Positions 1-9,834 of a DNA stretch of 64,000 nucleotides are shown in pieces. This DNA is from G963665215 sp963665215 (GTDB taxonomy: Bacteria; Chloroflexota; Dehalococcoidia; Lucifugimonadales; CAUZJF01), in assembly GCA_963665215.2 (NCBI GenBank), contig CAXXWW010000003.1:1-64000 (forward strand). Direction: 5' to 3'. Every line of letters begins with the position of its first letter. The stretch's first letter is position 1. Made by a program: the position numbers and the translations under genes. The notes beneath the pieces are model-generated. The model saw nothing but the letters and a program-made list of their open reading frames with translations, was not told the DNA's origin and searched no databases.

Positions 1-17
1 GTCAGCGATGCAACGAT

Positions 18-242
18 ATGGAAGATACGAACAGTCAGAAAGAACCGAAGGGCTCCCGCAGGGACGCCTCGCAAATCGGGGTGGTCCGGGTCACCTACAA
101 CCCCGGTCTCGACGCCCAGGACCGGCTGCGACGCCTCTTCACCCTGGTGGTTAAGGTCGCCACCCAAGACGGGCTCCGTCAGTCCCAGCCCAGCCCGTCG
201 GCTGACGACGGAAGCGACCCGTCCGACGGTGGCCTCGGGTAG
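18..242 (+). CDS. small hypothetical protein, 74 aa
   Basis: Short ORF beginning close to the window edge and ending 17 bases before the decayed PAPS-reductase-like gene. The middle (residues about 20-50, VVRVTYNPGLDAQDRL...) reads like ordinary coding sequence and the last 20 residues are polar and low in complexity. I do not recognise a family. Its spacing and strand suggest it was transcribed with the next gene. A clear ribosome binding site is not visible, so the start is uncertain. Confidence 0.4.
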   Translation: MEDTNSQKEPKGSRRDASQIGVVRVTYNPGLDAQDRLRRLFTLVVKVATQDGLRQSQPSPSADDGSDPSDGGLG

Positions 243-259
243 AAAGAAGCGGACGACTG

Positions 260-907
260 ATGTGTCCATCTCACTCCTTGACCGTCATCAGTCTGGACGG
301 AGGCGTCCAGTCCTCCGTAATGGCGCTCATGGCCAGCGGAGGCGCATTCGACGCTATCCCCGACTGCGCTGTCTTTGCCGACATCCATTGGAAGCCGCCG
401 AGCATCTATGCCCACCTGGAATGGCCCGTCAAGCGTCTCAACTTCCCTCTCTATGTCGTGGACAACGGGCGCAGCCTACGAGCTGACCCCAAGGCCCTCG
501 TCAATCACTCAGGCAACCAGACGAGGCCATCCGCATGAAGACGTCCCGCGACAGGTGGATTCAGAACCGTTATCGCTTGATCGAGACGAGCATATCCCGA
601 AGGGACTGCCTTGCGTGGTGGAAGGAGCGTTACGACAGGCTGCTGGAATGCTCGCCCTGCGTCGCCATTCCCCTTCCAGTCCCGCCAGCGATGGGTCGAG
701 ACGAAGCGCAGGTGGCCGGAGCTGGTCGCCGAAACGGTCGAGATAGACGCCAACCTCAGAGGGCGGCTGGCCTTCGCCAAAGAGCCCTATCTGCACCCTC
801 GACGGATGCCCCTTGCCCAGGCGGTCAGCCTCGATGAGGCGAAGCTGGGAGACGAGCGCCAACCTGACGGGTTCGGCAACGAGTGCGAGGGTCACTGTGG
901 CGTCTGA
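260..907 (+). pseudogene. decayed PAPS-reductase-like (adenine nucleotide alpha-hydrolase) protein of the phage type
   Basis: Three pieces in two frames rebuild one protein. Residues 1-80 (from 260) carry a PP-loop, SLDGGVQSS, where the family normally has SLGGGVQSS, followed by a DCAVFADIHWKP segment. After about position 533 the homology jumps to a late segment (WIQNRYRLIETSISRRDC from 553) with the middle of the protein missing. The reading frame then changes near 660, and the usual C-terminus continues to the stop at 905-907 (CPFQSRQRW-like start, then EPYLHPRRMP and a cysteine near the end). In phages and islands these proteins use a PP-loop ATPase fold of unsettled role. Internal deletion plus frameshift plus the altered PP-loop mean it is dead. 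Confidence 0.7.
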
Positions 908-994
908 GAGACAGGCCGCATTGACCACGGGGCGACGGGGAGCGTATCTTTACAGTAGCCAAGGATGCTTCCCTACTACCAATATGAGGGCGCT

Positions 995-1270
995 ATGGCG
1001 GGCCGAGCTTACGAACCCGGGGAAATAACAGCCCTGGGAGACGCCATCTACCATGAACAACTCCGGTCTCAAATTGGGCCGATGGAGAAGGGGACGTTCG
1101 TAGTCATCGACGTTGACCCTGGCGACTATGAGATCGACGTAAGAGACGCGACCGCCACGCGGCGACTGCTGAAACGGAAGCCGGACGCCGTGACATACGG
1201 AGTGCGCGTCGGACATCGCGCAGCATACAGTCATACCGGCAGTTTCCGGGCGTCGGAACACGGTGATTAG
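995..1270 (+). CDS. small hypothetical partner of a clan AA aspartic protease
   Basis: A 91-residue protein starting MAGRAYEPGEITALGD. An upstream ATG at 965 is possible, but GAGGG just before the ATG at 995 is a plausible ribosome binding site. Residues 35-55 (KGTFVVIDVDPGDYEID) and a later YGVRVGHRAAY segment look structured. The stop overlaps a GTG that would start the next protein (GTGATTAG, 1263-1270), so the two were translationally coupled. Small proteins of this kind next to aspartic proteases are familiar from Cyanobacteria and Chloroflexota. An antitoxin-like or modulator role is only a guess. Confidence 0.6.
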   Translation: MAGRAYEPGEITALGDAIYHEQLRSQIGPMEKGTFVVIDVDPGDYEIDVRDATATRRLLKRKPDAVTYGVRVGHRAAYSHTGSFRASEHGD

Positions 1271-1644
1271 GGGAAGGGTAAAGCGGCAATCAACAAGCGT
1301 TGGTTGCCGTAGACATCATGGACGACGAAGGTCGTCGCCGGTCCGTGGAGGCAATCCTGGACACGGGGTTTGCCGGCTATATGACGTTGCCCCCGGAATC
1401 CATCCATCAACTGGGGCTGCCCTCCGTAGGTCAACGGACCTTTGAGCTGGCCAACGGAGAGCTCTTTGAGTTTCAGGTCTACCTTGGGCCAGTGTCCTGG
1501 CATGGACGCCCGAGCGACGCGCTGGTGCTGCAATCGGACAGCGTTCCGTTGTTGGGCATGACCCTGCTCTGGGACAGCCGGGTTACTATGGATGCGGTGA
1601 ACGACGGAGAGGTTACGATTGAGGAGTTGCCGCCTTCGCGGTGA
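1263..1644 (+). pseudogene. clan AA (retroviral-type) aspartic protease, probably frameshifted near its start
   Basis: The frame from TTG 1300 encodes a single aspartyl-protease lobe: AILDTGFAGYMTLP carries the DTG catalytic motif and LLGMTLLW is the typical hydrophobic segment before the C-terminus. The family usually begins M-I-x-G-x-V. That N-terminus (VIRGRVKRQ) is present in a different frame starting at GTG 1263, which overlaps the stop of the preceding gene. The frame changes between about 1290 and 1300. Either this is a one-base indel, and the gene is damaged, or translation starts at TTG 1300 / ATG 1318 and gives a slightly short protease. All catalytic residues of the monomer are intact. 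Confidence 0.6.
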
Positions 1645-1685
1645 CGCGCTTTGACGCCGCCGCGCCAATGCGGCTCTCCATCGCA

Positions 1686-3611
1686 TTATAGCTGGGAGTT
1701 GATACGATCGAACATCGACGACGCATGCTCGATCGTCGCGTCGTCAATCTGCGAGCGGAAATAATCGTGCCTCTGCAGCAAGTAGGTTGCTGGGCGATAC
1801 GTGTCGAAGTGCCCGCCGCAGATGTTCTCCTTCTCAAAGAATCTCTGAATGCGCTGCACGATTCGCGGATCTGGACCGTTTATGGCCTCCATGCTCAGGT
1901 AGCGGGACAACTCGGAGTCGTAGGCCTGGTTGACGAGCTGCAGGTAGAAGTCAGGATCGAACAGGTCCTCCAAGTCGGGTATTCTGGTCTGGGTAACCTC
2001 GGTCATCTTGATTGGGCTGCTGCGACCGGTCTCATCGTTGTTCTCCTCAATGTGTGCACTGCTCTTCGGCGTAACATCCATCATGACGGCAACATTAACG
2101 TCGCCGTCATCCAAGAGCGAGAGGTAGATTGGAAGGTTGTCAGCACCCCCCACGGGAATCGTGACCCATCGTGCATCGAGTGGCAGGCAACCTCTGGCGG
2201 CCACAGCCTCCCCGAGCACCCGGAGATAGATCTGGTCGGACGGCGAGTTGACGAGGAGACAGTGTGGTGCGAGGAATAGCGACTGCGCCAGCCGGTAGCC
2301 CATGGCCACCTGCAGCGGGAACACCGTCTCGGTGTCGTGGACCGTGACATCGTTGGAAACGACCGTTCCGCGACCGTCCATGTCCTGCACGGTGCGGACG
2401 CTGTTGAGCCGATTGAGATCGACCATGAACGGTGAATGTGTGGTGTAGACGACTTGGTGGTTGGGCGCAAGTCGCTCGTCGATGAACTGCAGGAAGTCCC
2501 TCTGAGCCGTCGCGTGCAGGTTCAGGCCCGGCTCGTCGAACAGCAGCACCAAGCTGCGGGTTTCATCCTCCAACTTAAGGCTCGAGAAGTAGGCGATGAA
2601 CGAGAAGAACCACACGAACCCCCTAGAACGCTCGTCGAAACTTACCGAGACGCGGTGGCGGTTGTTGTAGATGCGAACGTGCAGAATGGTGCCTTCGTCC
2701 AGTGGAGGTGGTTCGTTTGGATCGGCGTTGGAAAGGTCGAACTCGACTCGCAACTGCGGGCTCTGACGCCAGTACTCGAAAACCTCGTCAGTGATACTGA
2801 TCGAGGCCGATTCCAGTTCGGCCTTGAGATGCTCGTAGTTCATCGGGCTCTCAAGGTCGTCGAGATCTGTACCTACCAGCGATATCAGGGACATGAAGGT
2901 GCGATCTGCGTCGTCCAGTCGGTCACGATCCTCGCTTCGCCGTCGAAGATCAGGTATGGAGATGCGGCCCTTCATAGCGCTGTAATCGTCGAAATAGACG
3001 AAGGTAGGGAGTAGGCGTTCAAGGTATTCTTTGGCGATTCTGTCCCGGAGGCTCATATCGAAGCGGCTGCTGACTTCGATCAGGAGGTTCCCAACGACCG
3101 GCGGCTTGATCTCTAGCCGTTTCAGCATCGATAGCAACTCCTCGACGGTGCTGGAGGCCGCCGTACGCTCCTCAATCTCTGCGGGCAGCCCCGCCTCATT
3201 GACGATGTGTCGGACGAGTGCCGCCTCATCGACCTCGAAGTCCCACATACGAGCGTTGCTGTAGTCCTTGCTCACCGTCACGAGGGTGGACGGCATGACG
3301 CCGGCGCCGTACTCCGCCTCTATCTTACGGATCTCCTCTTCTTCGAGCCGGAACTCGGCGCGCACAACGATGGCAGGCGCGGTTTTGTGTTGGCGCCAGT
3401 ACCTGGTGTATCCCTTACGTGGGTAGTCCTTGAGGTCGAAACCGGCGCTGGCGCCATAGACGGGATTTAACTCCTTTAGCGCACCCAAGAAGGCGGTCTT
3501 TCCGGACTCGTTCTTGCCTACCAAACACGTAACGCCGTCTATATTCACCCACCCCGAGTCGTCAATGCTACGATAATTAGTTACCCTCGCGCGAATCAGT
3601 TTCAAACTCAA
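1686..3611 (-). CDS. OLD-like AAA family ATPase with a degenerate TOPRIM region
   Basis: 641 residues, TTG start. The N-terminus has the SMC/RecF-like layout with Walker A GKNESGKTA at about residues 32-40. The ABC-type C-terminal half is at about 360-400, with Walker B LLFDEPGLNLH and the HSPF motif in VVYTTHSPFMVDL. A C-terminal region aligns with the TOPRIM part of OLD nucleases (CLLVNSPSDQIYL, then VAVMMDV and LEDLFDPDFYLQLV). In active OLD enzymes the first motif is LVEGPSD, with the metal-binding Glu; here it is Asn-Ser. The DxD motif is reduced to one Asp. OLD-like ATPases are common in anti-phage systems, but no partner gene is evident. ATPase activity is plausible; nuclease activity is doubtful. 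Confidence 0.75.
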   Translation of the reverse strand: MSLKLIRARVTNYRSIDDSGWVNIDGVTCLVGKNESGKTAFLGALKELNPVYGASAGFDLKDYPRKGYTRYWRQHKTAPAIVVRAEFRLEEEEIRKIEAEYGAGVMPSTLVTVSKDYSNARMWDFEVDEAALVRHIVNEAGLPAEIEERTAASSTVEELLSMLKRLEIKPPVVGNLLIEVSSRFDMSLRDRIAKEYLERLLPTFVYFDDYSAMKGRISIPDLRRRSEDRDRLDDADRTFMSLISLVGTDLDDLESPMNYEHLKAELESASISITDEVFEYWRQSPQLRVEFDLSNADPNEPPPLDEGTILHVRIYNNRHRVSVSFDERSRGFVWFFSFIAYFSSLKLEDETRSLVLLFDEPGLNLHATAQRDFLQFIDERLAPNHQVVYTTHSPFMVDLNRLNSVRTVQDMDGRGTVVSNDVTVHDTETVFPLQVAMGYRLAQSLFLAPHCLLVNSPSDQIYLRVLGEAVAARGCLPLDARWVTIPVGGADNLPIYLSLLDDGDVNVAVMMDVTPKSSAHIEENNDETGRSSPIKMTEVTQTRIPDLEDLFDPDFYLQLVNQAYDSELSRYLSMEAINGPDPRIVQRIQRFFEKENICGGHFDTYRPATYLLQRHDYFRSQIDDATIEHASSMFDRINSQL

Positions 3612-3853
3612 CTCTCCATGGCCGAAAGCGACCTGATGGAACTGCTACGGCCACTCTACTAGAGAGGGAGAATGAGGGGCAAGGGTTTTTCGGGTGTTGC
3701 TTTAAGGCTTTTCTGGGACGTGGTACGGGAGAAACGGTCACCTTGGGGAGACACCCCTGCGATGTCAGCGGCCCAGATCGCGGTGGCTGTCGTCTCAGTC
3801 ACCTGCCCTTGATTGACGTCAACTATTCTTGCCGGTCTGCCTCATCGGTATAT
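3612..3853. other. intergenic, no gene seen
   Basis: Upstream region of the OLD-like gene. It contains a 14-codon ORF starting at 3619 that I do not credit. No promoter or RNA is recognisable. Confidence 0.3.
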
Positions 3854-3868
3854 ATTACCGAAATCTGT

Positions 3869-4282
3869 GTCTCAGGAGCGTGTCCCATAAACCCTCTTTC
3901 CGGGGGGTTGGTGAAGCAGTAAGCTGATAGAAACAACAGGCAGGTACGATACTATGGCTTATAACCTTCTGCGCTGGGAGCGAGACCAGAGCTACTTGAT
4001 GCCGCCGTCCATGAGGGATTGGTTGAGCGAGGGTCACCTGGCCTGGTTCATTGTGGATGCAGTAGGGCAGATGGATCTGAGGGAGTTCTATGCAGCCTAC
4101 CGAAGTGATGGCTGGGGTGCAGCGGCCTACGATCCGGGAATGATGGCGGCCATCCTGTTGTACGCCTACTGCCTGGGCCTACGTAGTTCCAGGCGCATAG
4201 CCCGTGCTCTCGAGGAAGATGTAGGTTTCCGGGTGGTGGCGGCCAACCGGCAGCCAGACTTCCGTACGATCTGTCGCTTTAG
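3869..4282 (+). mobile_element. left part of an IS1182-family element, truncated
   Basis: A GAGCGTGTCCCATAAA-like terminal sequence lies about 3877-3892, ahead of the transposase start at 3954. The element is cut at 4283 by the end of an IS1380-family copy. The remaining part of the transposase is not found beyond that copy, so the right half is lost. Confidence 0.55.
3954..4282 (+). pseudogene. IS1182-family transposase, N-terminal third only
   Basis: Starts MAYNLLRWERDQ and carries the conserved N-terminal DUF772 region of this family (LPPSMRDWL-like start, DGWGAAAYDPGMM, AILLYAYCLGLRSSRRIA, then FRTICRF). Homology stops at FRTICRF, exactly where the inverted repeat of the IS1380 copy begins, and the reading frame runs into that IS. 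The DDE catalytic part is missing. Confidence 0.75.
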
Positions 4283-5990
4283 CCCGAATCCACCGAGGGA
4301 GGGCGTTTGGTTAGCATCCTGAAGTGGCCAGAGGGTGCTCCTCTGAATCTGGGATAATGGTTTTGTAACAGCAAAACAGTCCCAGAGAAGGAGCACCCAA
4401 TAGATGCTACCACGCAACCACCCCGACCGTATCCGTATCGTCTTTGACGATCACCGCCTGGTGGCCAATGCCGGTCTGCTCCTGCCGGCCACCCTGGCGC
4501 GGCATCTGGGCCTGGGGGAACTCGTTGACCATCACCTTGACCTGGGCGGCGCGCCGGGGCGGGCCAACACCGGAGACAAGCTGATGACCCTGGTGGCCTC
4601 AGCCATGGCCGGCGGCGACTGCATCGACGACGCCGATGTGTTGCGCACCGGGGGGACGGCCTGCACCCTGGGCGGCACGGTCAAGGCGCCATCCACCCTG
4701 GGCACCTTCCTGCGCAGCTTCCGGTGGGGCCACGTCCGCCAGACCGGGTGAGCCGGGAGCTGCTGGCCCGGGCTTGGGCCGCTGGGGCCGGACCCGGCGA
4801 CGCGCCGTTCACCATCGACCTCGATTCCACCATCTGCGAGACCTACGGACTGGCCAAGGAGGGCGCCCGCCACCACGGCTATACCGGCAAGCGGGGCTAC
4901 CACCCGCTGCTGGCCATCGCCGCCGGCACCGGAGACGTGCTGATGTCCCGGCTGCGCGAGGGCCGGGCCAACACCGCCCGCGGCGCCGCCCACTTCCTGC
5001 GGGAGACGGTGGGACGGGTGCGCTACGCCGGGGCCAACGGACGACTCACGCTACGGGCCGACAGCGGGTTCTACACTCATGGCGTGGTATCCGTCTGCCG
5101 CAAGATGGATGTCCGCTTCTCCATCACCATCCGCCAGCACAAGAGCCTGCGCAATCTCATCGAGGCGATACCCGAGGATGCCTGGACTCCCATTCCCTAC
5201 TGGATGGACGGTGCCGCCGATGTGGCCGAGACCACCTGCACTCCCTTCCAGAGTGAACCTGACGCCGCGCCGGTGCGGCTCATCGTCCGGCGTGTGAAGC
5301 CCACGCCCGGTTCCCAGCTGGCCCTCTTCGCCACCTACAGCTATCACGGCTTCATCACCGACCGGGACGGGGAGATGCTCGAACTGGAGGCCGACCATCG
5401 CCGCCACGCCGAGATCGAGAATGCCATCCGAGACCTCAAGCACGGTGTGGGGTTGAACCATCTCCCCTCGGGCCGCTTCGCCGCCAACGCCGCCTGGCTG
5501 GCGGTACAGGTGATGGCCCACAACATCGCCCGCTGGACAGCGCGCATCGGTCTGGGCGAGCAGGTGGTGACCACCAAGACCCTCCGGCGGCGGTTCTTCT
5601 CCCTGGCCGGACGGATCACCCGCTCGGCGCGCCGCCTCACACTGCATCTGCCACAGCGCTGGCCTTGGGAAGCCCAGTTCGATCGTGCCCTGGCCCGATT
5701 GCGCGCCCTGCCACTCCCTGCCTGACGGCGGCGGCGGCAACCGGCCGCCATCGGGCCAACCGAACGTCCCCGCGAACTCGCGCCAGTCCGGTCTGCGAGT
5801 GCCTCTTGCTGCGTCCTCTCCCCGCTATCTCGCCCTGACCAACATTCGCAGACGGTCACAAAGTCTCCCCGCGGCAACTGAAGACAGACACCGGCCCCCC
5901 TCTACCCCAAATCGTGCCCGGACCATCGCCCTCCCTTACCCCTATCGCCCGTTCCGCTGCTGCATAGTCATCCCTTCGGTGGATTTGCGG
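4283..5990 (+). mobile_element. IS1380-family element, copy A (decayed)
   Basis: The left end CCCGAATCCACCGAGGG matches the terminal repeat of the other copies except one base. The right end, CCTTCGGTGGATTTGCGG at 5973-5990, has mutated. The flanks (TTTAG and TACAA) do not match, so no target duplication survives. This is the oldest-looking of the five copies. Confidence 0.85.
4404..5725 (+). pseudogene. IS1380-family transposase, frameshifted
   Basis: Homologous throughout to the 441-residue transposase of the intact copies. Compared with them, four bases are missing near 4742-4750 (GHVRQ then LDRVSRELL in the intact protein). This splits the gene into a 115-codon first part ending at 4751 and a second part ending at 5725. 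The DDE regions (TIDLDSTICETYG and TLRADSGFYTHG) are still readable in the second part. It probably needs another copy in trans to move. Confidence 0.85.
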
Positions 5991-6019
5991 TACAACATAG
6001 CGCACTCCGCCTTCCTTAA

Positions 6020-7738
6020 CCCGAATCCACCGAAGGACACCGATGGACGGCGTGAGGAAAGCGGAAGGGGGGTGAGGGAGCTACAGGGGAAATAGCCTGG
6101 GTTCCATTTGGGGTAGGGAGGTCGGCGGACGGTCTTCATCGCCGCACAGGGGCCCCTATGGCCGTCTGCGGGAGCTGCGATGCGCGGGATGGCGAGAGAA
6201 TACGCAGCAGGGAACTCTCTCGGACCGGGCTGGCACGAGTCTGCGGGGATCTTCGGTTGTCCGGTGGGTGGGTCGGTCGCCGACGGTGCCGTCAGGCCGG
6301 GAGTGGAATGGCTCGCAGCCGGGCCAAGGCGCGGCTGAACTTCTCAGCCCAAGGCCAGCGATCCGGAAGATGCAGGGTCAACCGGCGTGCCGAGCGGGTG
6401 AGCCGTCCGGCCAGGGAGAAGAACCGCCGCCGGAGGGTCTTGGTGGTGGCTATCCGCTCTCCCAGACCGATCCGCGCCGTCCAGCGGGCCAGGTTGTGGG
6501 CCATCGTCTGGACGGCCAGCCAGGCGCCGTTGGCGGCGAAGCGGCCCGAGGGGAGATGGTTCAGCCCGACGCCGTACTTGAGGTCGCGTATGGCATTCTC
6601 GATCTCGGCGTGGCGGCGATGGTCAGCCTCCAGTTCGAGCAACTCCCCGTCCCGGTCGGTGATGAAGCCATGATAGCTGTATTTGGCGAAGAGGGCCAGT
6701 TGGGAACCGGGCGTCGGCTTCACCCGCCGGACGATGAGCCGTACCGGCGCGGCGTCCGCCTCGGCCTGGAAGGGGGTGCAGGTGGTCTCGGCCACATCGG
6801 CGGCGCCGTCCATCCAGTAAGGAATCGGCGTCCAGGCATCTTCGGGTATCGCCTCGATGAGATTGTGCAGGCTTTTGTGCTGGCGGATGGTGATGGAGAA
6901 GCGGACATCCATCTTGCGGCAGACGGATACCACGCCATGAGTGTAGAACCCGCTGTCGGCCCGTAGCGTGAGTCGTCCGTTGGCCCCGGCGTAGCGCACC
7001 CGTCCCACCGTCTCCCGCAGGAAGTGGGCGGCGCCGCGGGCGGTGTTGGCCCGGCCCTCGCGCAGCCGGGACATCAGCACGTCTCCGGTGCCGGCGGCGA
7101 TGGCCAGCAGCGGGTGGTAGCCCCGCTTGCCGGTATAGCCGTGGTGGCGCGCTCCCTCCTTGGCCAGTCCGTAGGTCTCGCAGATGGTGGAGTCCAGGTC
7201 AATGGTCAGGGGCCCGTCGCCGGGTCCCGCCCCGGCCTGCCAAGCCCGGGCCAGCAACTCGCGGCTCACCCGGTCGAGTTGACGGACGTGGCCCCACCGG
7301 AAGCTGCGCAGGAAGGTGCCCAGGGTCGATGGCGCCTTGACCGTGCCGCCCAGGGTGCAGGCCGTCCCCCCGGTGCGCAACACATCGGCGTCGTCAATGC
7401 AGTCGCCCCCAGCCAGCGCAGACGCCACCAGCGTCATCATCTTGTCGCTCGTGTTCGCCCGCCCCGGGGCATCGCCCAGGTCGAGGCGCTGCCGGACGAG
7501 TTCGGGCAGGCCGAGGTGCCGCGCCAGGGTGGCCGGAAGGAGCAGCCCGGCATTGGCCACCAAGCGGCGGTCGTCGAAGGTGATTTGGATCCGGTCGGGG
7601 TGGTTGCGTGGCAGCATCTACTGGGTGCTCCTTTTCCGGGGCCGTTTTTTTGCTACAAAACCATTATCCCAGAAGCACAGGAGCACCTTCTTGCCGCCTC
7701 AGGACGCTAACCCGACGCCCTCCTTCGGTGGATTCGGG
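6020..7738 (-). mobile_element. IS1380-family element, copy B
   Basis: 1,719 bp, bounded by perfect CCCGAATCCACCGAAGG terminal inverted repeats. The left flank is CTTAA (6015-6019) and the right flank is CTTAC (7739-7743), so its own flanks do not match. They match, crosswise, the flanks of copy D. It differs from copies D and E by only a handful of bases. Confidence 0.93.
6292..7617 (-). CDS. IS1380-family transposase (copy B)
   Basis: Full-length 441-residue DDE transposase. An acidic catalytic segment sits in LTIDLDSTICETYG (about residues 138-151), a second in LTLRADSGFYTHG, and the conserved ADHRRHAEIENAIRDLK helix lies near residue 340. The ATG is preceded by AAGGAGCACCCAGTAG. The protein is identical to that of copy D. 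Likely active. Confidence 0.93.
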   Translation of the reverse strand: MLPRNHPDRIQITFDDRRLVANAGLLLPATLARHLGLPELVRQRLDLGDAPGRANTSDKMMTLVASALAGGDCIDDADVLRTGGTACTLGGTVKAPSTLGTFLRSFRWGHVRQLDRVSRELLARAWQAGAGPGDGPLTIDLDSTICETYGLAKEGARHHGYTGKRGYHPLLAIAAGTGDVLMSRLREGRANTARGAAHFLRETVGRVRYAGANGRLTLRADSGFYTHGVVSVCRKMDVRFSITIRQHKSLHNLIEAIPEDAWTPIPYWMDGAADVAETTCTPFQAEADAAPVRLIVRRVKPTPGSQLALFAKYSYHGFITDRDGELLELEADHRRHAEIENAIRDLKYGVGLNHLPSGRFAANGAWLAVQTMAHNLARWTARIGLGERIATTKTLRRRFFSLAGRLTRSARRLTLHLPDRWPWAEKFSRALARLRAIPLPA

Positions 7739-8788
7739 CTTACGCTGAAAGAGCCAGAACGCGGCCACGCCAGCGATCAACATGTAGGACGTAACCACGA
7801 GGAATGCATGCAGCTCGCTGGGCGGGTCTTTGGAAAGGAACAGGCTCGGCTGTGGACTGGTCGTGTGGACACCCGTCTCGATCATCCACGCTGTGACGCT
7901 GGGACCTAGCAGGAAGTCCGCCACGTTGCTGAACCAATCGAACAGGCCACCCACCGTTAGGAAAACTATTAGCTCGACGAAGAAGTAAGCCAGAGAGAAG
8001 CCGATCCCCATGCTCGACGAAGTGGTCAGCACGGTCAGGAGAATCGCCAACATGGCGTATGGCATCAGCCCGTAGACCGCCTTGCCAAACAACACTGCGA
8101 GGGTCGACCACTCGCTGGCATCGGCGAGCCCTCCACCGTCTTCGATGATCAGTGAAGCGGCTACAAGGCTGCTGAGCGCAATGGTAAGGGCCGCGATAAC
8201 CAACCCACCACCGATCAACAGCAACATAGATAACACCTTCGCTCCCAGGAGTTGCCACCGTCCTATACCCCTGGTCAACGCCAGCCGCAAAGTGCCCCAA
8301 CCATATTCGCCACCCATAGATGACGCGGCCAGAATCATGATGAGCACGATTCCAATTGTCTGGGCGATGCCGATGGCGTTGGAGGCGCTGTTCGGGAGCA
8401 CAACGATCTGCCGCGTAGATTCGAGGAACCCGGCTTCTGCTTGGAGAGAATTCGGACAGTCCTCCTCGCGCATGGACTCCACCAGTTCGATGCTCTCTTC
8501 CATTAGCTCCGGGGCGCTTCTTGCCAACTTATCGTCGATAGTCTCGTCCCATACATCGGCGCACGAGATCGGGATGACGGCGCGTCTGCCGTCATCCGCC
8601 ACCACCGGCCCAGGGAGGTTGAAGAAAGACTGCTCGTGAAATGGCACACGGACGACGTACTCGTAGTACTGGCTCCACAGGAAGGACTGGCAAAGGGCCG
8701 CCGCGAGGGCCACGAGGATCCACGGCATCCACCTTCTGCGGAGCTTGAAGAATTCCCAACGGGTGAGGCGTAGTACCGTGACGATCAT
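7739..8788 (-). pseudogene. ABC-2 type transporter membrane subunit 1, 3' end cut off by IS1380
   Basis: Start ATG 8788 overlaps the stop of the upstream paralogue (ATGA). The protein opens MIVTVLRLTRWEFFKLRRRW, then a first membrane segment, a large extracytoplasmic loop (about residues 45-150) and about five more membrane segments. It is an ABC-2/NatB-like topology closely matching the next genes. At FQRK the IS1380 boundary intervenes and the frame runs on into the IS to 7664. The missing end (DIAGAKGE-stop) is at 29550-29581, on the far side of copy D; the two halves join in frame at a shared CTTAC. Most of the protein would still be made, with a foreign tail. Confidence 0.85.
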
Positions 8789-9834
8789 TCTCCCCTCGCT
8801 CCTGCCACGTCCCTGCGCTGGAAGAGCCAGAAGGCAATGACGCCGAGCACCAGGGTGTAAGCCAGCAGGACGAGAAAGGCGTGCAGCGCACCAGGCGGGT
8901 CGCTGACGGAGAACAGGCCCCCCTCGGTCGTCACCACGCCGGGTTCGGTCATCCAGGCGGTGGTGTTGGCTCCCAGCAGGAAGTTGGTCACACTGTTGAA
9001 CCAGTCGAACAGGCCACCCAGGATGCGGACGAGTATGAGCTCGGCGAAGTAGTACGCAAGAGACATGGCGATTCCCATGCTCGACGATGCGGTTAGCACC
9101 GAGAGGAACAGCGCCAGGATGGCATACGGGACCAGCCCATAGACCACCTTGCCGAACATCACCGCCGCCGTGGACCATTGAACAGCACCTACCATCCCGC
9201 CACCATCGCTCAATGTGAGTGAAGCGGTGATCAGGCTACTGACCACGACGGTCAGAGAAACAACGAGCAGCCCGGCAACACCCAACAGCACGAGCGACAA
9301 CACCTTCGCACTCAAGAACTGCCATCACCCGGTGCCCATAGTCAGCGCCGTTCGCAAGGTGCCCCAGCCGTACTCGACCCCCATCGAGGACGCCCCCAGG
9401 ACCATGACGAGGAAGACGCCGATGTAATGGGCGACCCCGAGACCGTTGGCGAGACCGCCCGGAAGGACGAAGAACTCCCGGTGACGCTCCCGGTCCTCCG
9501 CTATCTGTTCAACGATATCCGGACAGTTTCCGCGCTCTCGTCGTTGTTCGACCCTCTTGCGAGCGCCCTCACGCATCTCGCCGATCACCATTTCCACCTT
9601 GGCGTCGGCCGTCTCGTCGAGGATCTCGGCACACGAGATAGTGACTATTCCACCTGCATCCGGCACTCCCGAATAACCATCGTTGTATTCGTTACCCACG
9701 TTCCCGTACGCAGCGTAGAACCCCCACAGGGTGGCCTGGACGACCAGCAGGGCTGCAACCAAAAGAATCCACGGCATCCACCGCTTGCGGACCTTGAACA
9801 GCTCCCAGCGAGTGAGGCGCAGGACGGTCAGCAT
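8785..9834 (-). pseudogene. ABC-2 type transporter membrane subunit 2, in-frame UGA
   Basis: A paralogue of the neighbouring genes: MLTVLRLTRWELFKVRKRW start, one membrane span, extracytoplasmic loop with ISCAEILDE, then five spans and a RRDVAGARGE tail. Codon 170 (9325-9327) is TGA where the paralogues have Arg in GxGRWQLL, so CGA-to-TGA is the simplest change. Reading continues in the same frame to 8785. The start overlaps the stop of subunit 3 (TAATG). Unless the stop is a sequencing error, only the first half is made. Confidence 0.82.

Noticed and set aside
4532..7710. Long ORFs antisense to the IS1380 transposases, repeated in every copy
   Set aside because: High GC and codon bias keep antisense frames open; there are no ribosome binding sites or recognisable domains.
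9300..9340. UGA recoded as an amino acid in permease 2
   Set aside because: UGA terminates many convincing genes in the window and no recoding signal is evident.
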